64,000 nt of DNA from Perognathus longimembris pacificus. Lineage: Eukaryota > Chordata > Mammalia > Rodentia > Heteromyidae. The position numbers and the translations under genes were made by a program. The DNA is taken from contig NC_063163.1 in assembly GCF_023159225.1 (NCBI RefSeq), forward strand, positions 108,469,885 through 108,533,884, read 5' to 3'. The notes beneath the pieces were generated by a model. It was not told where the DNA came from and searched no databases. It saw only the letters and a program-made list of their open reading frames with translations. This document shows positions 57,749 to 64,000 of the stretch, one piece after another (the first letter of the stretch is position 1; each line of letters opens with the position of its first letter).

Positions 57749-59644
57749 TTGGATTGGGAATGCCAATCTACAAGCACTTGTGAGCACCGTTTCAGACCCA
57801 AAGCAGACCTTACCAATTGCTGTTGTGTAAATCTTAGAAGTTCACAATTATATATAGATACCTTGTATACCTGTATATAAAATTAGATTTGGTGTTCCTA
57901 AAGAATACAATTTTGATATAACAACCAATCCTGAGCCCTGTATTCAGTAATTACTTATTTACTGTTACAACCCTATGAGCAAGTTTTGTTCTTATATTAA
58001 GTTCTTTTTGGACTGGATGGCTTTGTCTTTGAACCCCTTTGATTCACTCTGATTGAGCAGAGATACACTCTATCCAATAACCAGGGGTCAATGGAATCTG
58101 GAGGTCCCGGAAGTAAGTCAGGAGGGTACGTTAGAGGTAGTAAAGAGAATAAAGTGTGTGTGGGGGGGGTGATGATTTGGTTTAGTTTCAGTGATGTGGA
58201 AATGTGGAGAAGAGTAGAATCAGTAGAAAGAACAAGGTTAAAATGCTAGACAATGGAGTGTTAGCAGAAAATAGTGGAGGTATTATTCATAGGAAAGTAA
58301 AATTTTAAAGAAAAAGAATGTGAAGAGAGAAATAAAGAAAAAATACTGGAAGACAAATGCACAAAACAGGGAAAAGTTATTTAAAAAAAGAAATAAAACA
58401 GAAAAATGAACAACAACAAAAAAAACTTGATAAAACAAACAGGTAAAAATGGAAAACAAAAAAAAATGACGTTTCAGAAATGGAAAAAAAAAGTTTAAAA
58501 ATGTTTTGAAAAGAAAAAAAAAAGGAGTGTTCCTTGTTTGGGTGGGCTTTCTATAGTCTCTGGTTTCCTTGCGATGGTCTGCAGTCTATTTTGCTGCTTG
58601 GCTGGTTTGACTTGCTTTCAGTTTGCATGGGGTGGATCTGTTCTGCCCCTCCTCCCCTGTTAGTGAAATCCTGGGGCTCTGTGGTTCACACAACTTGCAG
58701 GTAGGCCTTGGGCATCCACTGTAGATGGGGGCACGTGAACAGTCTTGGGAACCGTGACTCCTCCCGTCTGCTGTGGGGCCACTGCCTTTAACACCTGGCT
58801 TTGAATAGGCTGTGGACTCAGCAGGGCCGGGCACCTCTGGCCTGGTTTACTTGGCTGAGAGATGCTTGCCTGGGGGAGGTTCCTCCCTCCTGGGTGGGGC
58901 AGCCTCCTGGGTGGAGTTGGCTATGAAATTCAGCTCCATTTCAGGCTGGGAATTGGGCTTCCTCTGTGATGGGACCGTTTATCTGTCTCAGGAACTGTTT
59001 GTTCTCCTGTCTGGTTGTTCTGTGACACCAGTACCTGCTCGCTGCTTTTGGTTTTAATTTAGAAATTCCGGTGGACAGGGCGGGGCATATCTGGTTGAGT
59101 TCACCTGAGTGTGTGGCCCAGGACAAGCCTCCCACCTGGGCAGGGGGCATTCTCTTGGGTGGAGCTGGCTCTCACTGATTGGTCCCTCTTGTTGCCCGAG
59201 TCAGAGATGGCGCTTTTCTCTGGTGGTGGGGGAAGGGCTACCTTCAAGAAGCTGCTCTGTGGGCGCGAGTGAGAATGTCTTTTGTGGGGTATTCATGCTT
59301 TCTCTGCGATTACACCTCATCCGTGCTCAGCCTTCGATCCGCATGTGTCTGCCGCTGTCTGGAGGATTTCTTCCCGGTCGCCACTGTGTGCTCTAGGTGC
59401 ACGGAGTGGGGGGTGCTGTGCCGGCACCAGCACTGGTGTGGTGGTGGGACGCCGCCCCGAGCTCAAATCTGTGTTTTCAGGCCAGCAAAGTTGATTTTTC
59501 TTTCCTGGCCAGAATCCCTGTACTGTTTTAACTTACTTGGGCTGTCTTTCTAGGAGTAAAAGTTTCCCTGGAGTGGGAAATCTGTGATGTCGGAGGGAGT
59601 TCAGCTAGGGCTCTGCTGCTCCTTCGTCGTATTCCTGGAAGTCC
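57749..59644 (-). promoter_or_regulatory. L1-3 5' UTR
   Basis: A 1.9-kb region with a GC-rich part (58,550-59,644) and an A-rich part on plus (58,140-58,530), ending exactly at the TSD. The element starts ggacttccaggaatacgacg on the minus strand. No AAGATGG (YY1) core is seen at its start, unlike L1-1. Confidence 0.7.
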
Positions 59645-59659
59645 GAGAATTATTCTTTT

Positions 59660-60520
59660 CACTTGGATCTCAAGAAGAACACACTGTCATGTATCAAACC
59701 ACAGTGATTCTAAGTTGAATCACAACATCATGCCACAACATGTGGCTCTGTCATAGTTTTCTGTTTCTATAGACATATAAAACCTTTGGACTGATTTCTT
59801 TGCCTTTAGTCTTTTCCTGTTCCACCTCATCATTGAACTTTTATCCAAGGATATTGGCTATTCATATTTTTATAAACAGTGGGTGCATTTTATTTATTTA
59901 ATAAAAACTTAAAATGAAGGTAATATATTCAAAGCTGGTAATTTAAAAATAATAATAGTGAAAGGAGGTAAAAATTTGTGTCACCTTTGTGCCAGAAGGT
60001 GTATCATTTAATCATTAAAACAATCTTTGGAGTTGTAGTTATTTTCCTCATTTTTCAATTAGAAACCTCATAGAAAAGTCAAGCAAATTTCCCAAGCCAT
60101 ACAGATTTGTGTTAAGATTTACAAGCTTTCAAAGTTTATGCCTGCAATACTTGTTTTGTTAGGCTACATTTTAGAGCAAAGGGAGATGAGCTACTAACAA
60201 AATTTTCCCTGGAATAGAAGGTATAACTTGATACTACCCCCCAAAAAACAAGAATTAGAATAGGTATGTACTCAACACTGTACATTGTCATTACTGGTTA
60301 TACCCAATAAATAATAGGAACTGTTGAGAAGACATCTTTTGGAAAAAAGTGTTTGTTCATCTTTGTATTCAAGTTTCAAGGTGGATGTAGAATAGCTTTT
60401 AGAATTACCTAGAAAAATGTTGGACACATGGGGAAGAAATTTAATAGAGGATTAAAAACTAAAGATACAACAAATCTAGAGCCCTTCTTAAGGGCTCTAT
60501 GTTTGAAGCAAATGAGCTCA
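59660..60520. other. gene-free interval
   Basis: AT-rich, nothing recognised. Confidence 0.45.
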
Positions 60521-60528
60521 CCAACTTT

Positions 60529-60724
60529 TTTTTTCTTCTAGTTCTGGCGCTTGCTCTGGGCCTGGGCATTGTCCCTGAGCTTCTCTGTGGTCAAGGCTAA
60601 CACTCTACAACTTGGCCACAGTACCACTTCCGGCTTTTTCTGTTTATGTGGTACTGAGGAATTGAACTCAGGGCTTTGTGCAAGCTAGGCAAGCACTCTG
60701 CCACTAAGCCACATTCCCAGCCCC
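60529..60724 (-). mobile_element. ID-dimer SINE, older copy
   Basis: 'tggcgcttgctctgggcctg', 'ggccacagtaccacttccgg' and 'actaagccacattcccagcc'. Complete structure with substitutions; TSD not clear. Confidence 0.78.
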
Positions 60725-60815
60725 AACATTTTAAGGAAGCAGAAAAAGTGGAGCAGCTTAGGAATGAGACACTAGTAACTAAATTATGAAGGAACAGACA
60801 AAAAAAGAATATGGA

Positions 60816-61030
60816 GGGCTGAGAATGTGGCTTAGTGGTAGAATGCTTGCCTAGCATGCATGAAGCACTGGGTTTGATTCCTCAGCACCATATACACAGA
60901 AAAAGCTGGAAGTGGGTGCTGTGACTCAAGTGGTAGAGTGCTAGCCTTGAGCAAAAGGAAGCCAAGGACAATGCTCAAGCCCTGAGTACAAGCCCTAGGA
61001 CTGGAAAATAAATAAATAAATAAAATAAAT
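60816..61030 (+). mobile_element. ID-dimer SINE
   Basis: Plus-oriented: 'gggctgagaatgtggcttag' with A box, 'gggtttgattcctcagcacc', second unit 'gctgtgactcaagtggtaga', then an (AAAT)n tail. A 9-bp duplication, gaatatgga, lies at 60,807-60,815 and 61,031-61,039. Confidence 0.88.
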
Positions 61031-61039
61031 GAATATGGA

Positions 61040-61796
61040 TGATGCCTCTAAGAGACTAAAAGTTTCTTTTCTTTCTGGACTATTACATTGCTAATTATAT
61101 TTACTAAAATCAATTTAACATAACATATAATGTTAGGTTATGACATATGACTGTTGATAGATTGATTATCCTTATTTTCTGAAGAGCTGATGGGAGGCTA
61201 TGTTATTAAAGTTCCCTCTCTGTCATTACTTTTTTTACATCAGCTGTGTGCTTCTTACTAAAGTTGGAATCCCAGTGCTGTTAATGGCTGGCTCTGAACC
61301 ATACTTCTGCAATTTAATGATTTATCAGAAGTCTAAGTATTAATGCACATTCACGAGAGATGTATGCAAAAAATTTGGTAGTATGTAAATCTTCATATGG
61401 TTCATGTGTTATAAAAATGCATTGAAACTAGAAAGAAATAGAAAGGAAGAAGGTGTTTTTCTGAGTCTCAAAGTTCTGGAAGTTGACAGTACACAAAATG
61501 GGAAAAAGTCAAAATATTTGTTTTTGCATGCTGCTGTCACTGGAGCTAGTCATTAGGTAACAGGGCTTTAAAGAATCCTTGCTTATGATTCATTTGGAAA
61601 TGAGGTTGCTGTGGCTCTGTTCCTGAAGTAACAGACAAAAATCTTACAGCTTCCAGTGAACCTCCAACGCCTTCCTTACTCTTGGATCTCAAGAAGAGCC
61701 TGCTGTTTGGGCTTAATTTTTCTTTAATGAATGTGTTTCTACATTTCTTTGTGTAGTGAAATTAGGATTTATTAGTCACTGAGGGATGTAGATCAT
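61040..61796. other. gene-free interval
   Basis: Nothing recognised. Confidence 0.45.
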
Positions 61797-61810
61797 TCTA
61801 AGTGTAAATT

Positions 61811-62025
61811 TTTCATTTTATTTTATTTTTTTGGCCAGTCCTGGGCCTTGGACTCAGGGCCTGAGCAGTGTCCCTGGCTTCTTCTTGCTCAAGGCTAGCA
61901 CTCTGCCACTTGAGCCACAGCGCCACTTCTGGCCGTTTTCTGTATATGTGGTGCTGGAGAATCGAACCCAGGGCCTCATGTATACAAGGCAAGTACTCTT
62001 GCCAGTAGGCCATATCCCCAGCCCC
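61811..62025 (-). mobile_element. ID-dimer SINE, young copy
   Basis: A perfect 14-bp duplication, tctaagtgtaaatt, lies at 61,797-61,810 and 62,026-62,039. Confidence 0.92.
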
Positions 62026-62126
62026 TCTAAGTGTAAATTGAACAATGAACCATTGTCATTGCTGAGACTGAGTGTAGGATAAGCAAGTCCTTGAGGTTGT
62101 ATGTGCACATCTTTAAACATATACAC

Positions 62127-62310
62127 AGAGCTGGGCACAGTGGTTCATGCCTGTAATCCTCACTACTTTGGAGGGAGAGAGACAGGAGGAGATCGGTCTA
62201 GGCCTGATTGGAAGCAAAGAAGGTTGGTAGTGTAGTTCAAGTGGTACAGTATCTACCTAGCATCACCATATACACACAAACCAAAACCAAACAAAATCAA
62301 AACAACAAAG
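62127..62310 (+). mobile_element. B1/ID composite SINE, diverged
   Basis: 'gagctgggcacagtggttca', 'tgcctgtaatcctcactact', then an ID-like part 'agtgtagttcaagtggtaca' and an AC-rich tail. Confidence 0.75.
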
Positions 62311-62639
62311 AGAAAGAAATGTATGTGGGCCTGCATGCCATAGTTTGAGTTGGACTTGCCTAAAAAGAAGAAGGTAGACAACAGGGAAGACAACTTCCTG
62401 GTCTAGATGAGACTGACAGATCTTTTCTAAAATGTACCATTGCTGTGTCTATCTTCAACCAATTATCAATAGCCTGAGGAATAAAGTTGCTAAACTTTTC
62501 CAAGAAAATCCCAAGCAGAACTATTTTCCCTTCCACTAAAAAGAAAATGTGAACAAAATTTAAAGGATCTTTTTTATTAATATGCTTTAATTGTGCTTAT
62601 TATTTTTCCAAAAGAAATTCAAATTCAAGTACTATTTTT
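62311..62639. other. short gene-free interval
   Basis: Nothing recognised. Confidence 0.45.
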
Positions 62640-62940
62640 TTTAGTACCAGGGTTTGAACTCCAGCTTTGGACTTGCTAGGCAGGTGCTCTATGGCTGTGC
62701 CACATTTCTAGTGCTTTTTATTGTACTGGTCAGTTTTTGAAATAGGATCTCACCATACCTGAGCTGCCATTCATCTATTTTATGCTTCCTATATTAGCTG
62801 GGATGGCAGGTGCATACCACTGCAATCAGCTCTTGCCTGAAAAAGTATATGCCCAGGCTAGCCTGCAATTATGAGTCTCTAGATCTCAGCCTCATAAGTA
62901 GCTAGGATTGCATGGGTGAACCACCAGTGCCCAGCTTATA
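62640..62940 (-). mobile_element. old ID/B1-type SINEs, possibly two pieces
   Basis: 'taccagggtttgaactccag', 'gctaggcaggtgctctatgg', then two B1-like ends, 'attagctgggatggcaggtg' and 'agtagctaggattgcatggg'. The two ends suggest overlapping or nested copies. Confidence 0.6.
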
Positions 62941-63046
62941 GAGGAAATGTAAACTTTTTTCTCTAGGTCAATTCATTGTTTTATTTCCAATTGCACCCTT
63001 CTTTTTCCTACTTTCTTTTCCTCCTTCTCCACCTCCTTCTCTTCCT

Positions 63047-63048
63047 TC

Positions 63049-63095
<47 letters not shown>
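63047..63095 (+). repeat. (GT)n microsatellite
   Basis: GT dinucleotide run of about 46 bases with one T interruption. Confidence 0.93.
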
Positions 63096-63100
<5 letters not shown>

Positions 63101-63599
63101 CTCTATACCTATGGCCTATTTAATGCTTAATGGAACCCAGGAATCATTTCAGTCAGCTTCTTTATGTATTTTATTTACTTTGGAGAATAAGAAGTATTCA
63201 TAGATTATCCAAGTACATAAAACCATCTGGTGCCAGGGTTGGAACTTGAATTCCAATCCACTGATGGGTTTTCTTGCTGCACTTTTTGTCTTTGAAGATT
63301 TCATTTCAAATGCTAGTTAACCTACCATATTTGTTATGGATATATTCACATAATTTCATGCTATTTTTCACAGGATAATTTTAATATGTCACACTTTGCA
63401 AGAGTGTAGGAGGTGAGAAACTTCCTTGAGTTTGTCTTGGCAAAATTACAGGATCAATATTTGATGGATTTTGCTCAGTTTCATATGGAAGCAAGTATGA
63501 TGCCTACTGACTTGATCGGTAGAGCCTTAGGGATACAGTCTAGAGGACTATTGCTTTTAAAGGAGGGATACCAAGATTTAAGGGGCAGAAAGATGTGGA
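63096..63599. other. gene-free interval
   Basis: No supported gene; a short open frame at 63,413-63,655 runs into the following SINE and lacks family features. Confidence 0.45.
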
Positions 63600-63864
63600 G
63601 TAACAGTGAGGTGATTGTGGCTCACGCCTCTAATCCTAACTATTCAGTCGGCTGATATTTAAGAATCATAGTTCGAAGCCATCCTGGGCAGGAAAGTGCA
63701 TGAGACTCTTATCTCCAATAAACTATTCAAAAGAAAAGCTGTGGTTCAAGTGGTAGATTGCTCGCATTGACAGGGGTAGTGGTGGTGTGTGTTGGGGGGG
63801 CGGGGAGTGGAGCTCAAAGACAGATCCCAGGTCGTGAGTTCAAGCCCCAGGGCCAGTATGAAAA
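63600..63864 (+). mobile_element. B1/ID composite SINE with G-rich insertion
   Basis: B1-like half ('gtggctcacgcctctaatcc', 'agttcgaagccatcctgggc') and ID-like half ('gctgtggttcaagtggtaga', 'gtgagttcaagccccagggc'). A G-rich stretch (63,770-63,808) interrupts the right half. Confidence 0.85.
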
Positions 63865-64000
63865 CAAAGAAAAAAAAAGGTTTCAAGTTTAACAGAGACA
63901 GAGTTTGGAGTATCATTGCAAGGGTTAACTTGTGTGCTGGGAAAATGCATGGTTTAGAGCAATTCAGGATACACTGTCCAACAAGGTAGACCATTAATGA

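Larger units (their letters stand above)
51996..59644 (-). mobile_element. L1-3: full-length LINE-1 of a second lineage
   Basis: About 7.65 kb including a later SINE. A perfect 15-bp duplication, gagaattattctttt, lies at 51,981-51,995 and 59,645-59,659. Order on the minus strand: 5' UTR (59,644-57,749), ORF1, ORF2, and a 3' UTR with a G-rich tract (52,088-52,132). The 3' UTR ('attgtcaaactgatatacag') matches the many short L1 ends in the window. The 5' UTR, ORF1 and 3' UTR differ from L1-1/L1-2, so it is a separate lineage. Both ORFs are broken. Confidence 0.94.

Noticed and set aside
60816..60900. tRNA-like A and B boxes suggesting a tRNA gene
   Set aside because: They are the internal promoter of an ID-type SINE, with no cloverleaf or anticodon arm and with an A-rich tail and TSD.
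62976..63203. Open frame over the (GT)n tract
   Set aside because: Most of the product is a Cys-Val repeat from the microsatellite.

Overview
This is vertebrate nuclear DNA from a mammal, almost certainly a rodent of the Castorimorpha/Geomyoidea (kangaroo rat or pocket mouse type). The lineage call is an inference from two abundant SINE types: a dimer of two ID-like, tRNA-derived units, and a composite of a B1/7SL-like left half with the same ID-like right half. No prokaryotic features, tRNA, rRNA or CRISPR arrays are present.

The only genes I can support are three intronless olfactory receptor (OR) coding exons. Two are on the minus strand (28,478-29,407 and 38,271-39,200; 309 aa each, 8 residues different). 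They lie in a direct duplication whose units run about 27.55-33.58 kb and 37.11-42.36 kb, and both resemble OR8A1. The third is on the plus strand (44,974-45,900; 308 aa) and resembles OR8B12. From memory, OR8A1 and OR8B12 are neighbours in the human 11q24 cluster, so the content fits a conserved OR8 cluster edge. Each OR has a plausible splice acceptor 18-22 bases before its ATG, as expected for ORs with non-coding upstream exons.

Most of the rest is transposable element sequence. Three long LINE-1 copies lie on the minus strand. L1-1 (11,576-18,739) is full length with a perfect 14-bp target-site duplication (TSD). L1-2 (46,418-51,129) is truncated inside ORF1, with an 11-bp TSD. L1-3 (about 51,996-59,644) is full length, from a different lineage with different UTRs, has a perfect 15-bp TSD and carries a later SINE. 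All three have broken ORFs. Around them are many shorter L1 3' ends (two with twin-priming inversions, one only 43 bp long), about a dozen young ID-dimer SINEs mostly with clear TSDs, older SINEs, one ERV solo LTR with near-matching 6-bp TSDs, and one unidentified retroposed transcript fragment.

The points most worth a second look are: an L1 3' end that supplies the stop codon and AATAAA signal of the plus-strand OR; a sharply bounded high-identity tract between the duplicated ORs in which 14 of 17 coding differences sit in two tiny patches; and independent retrotransposon insertions at the same paralogous site in the two duplicates. I found no sign of an undescribed multi-gene system.
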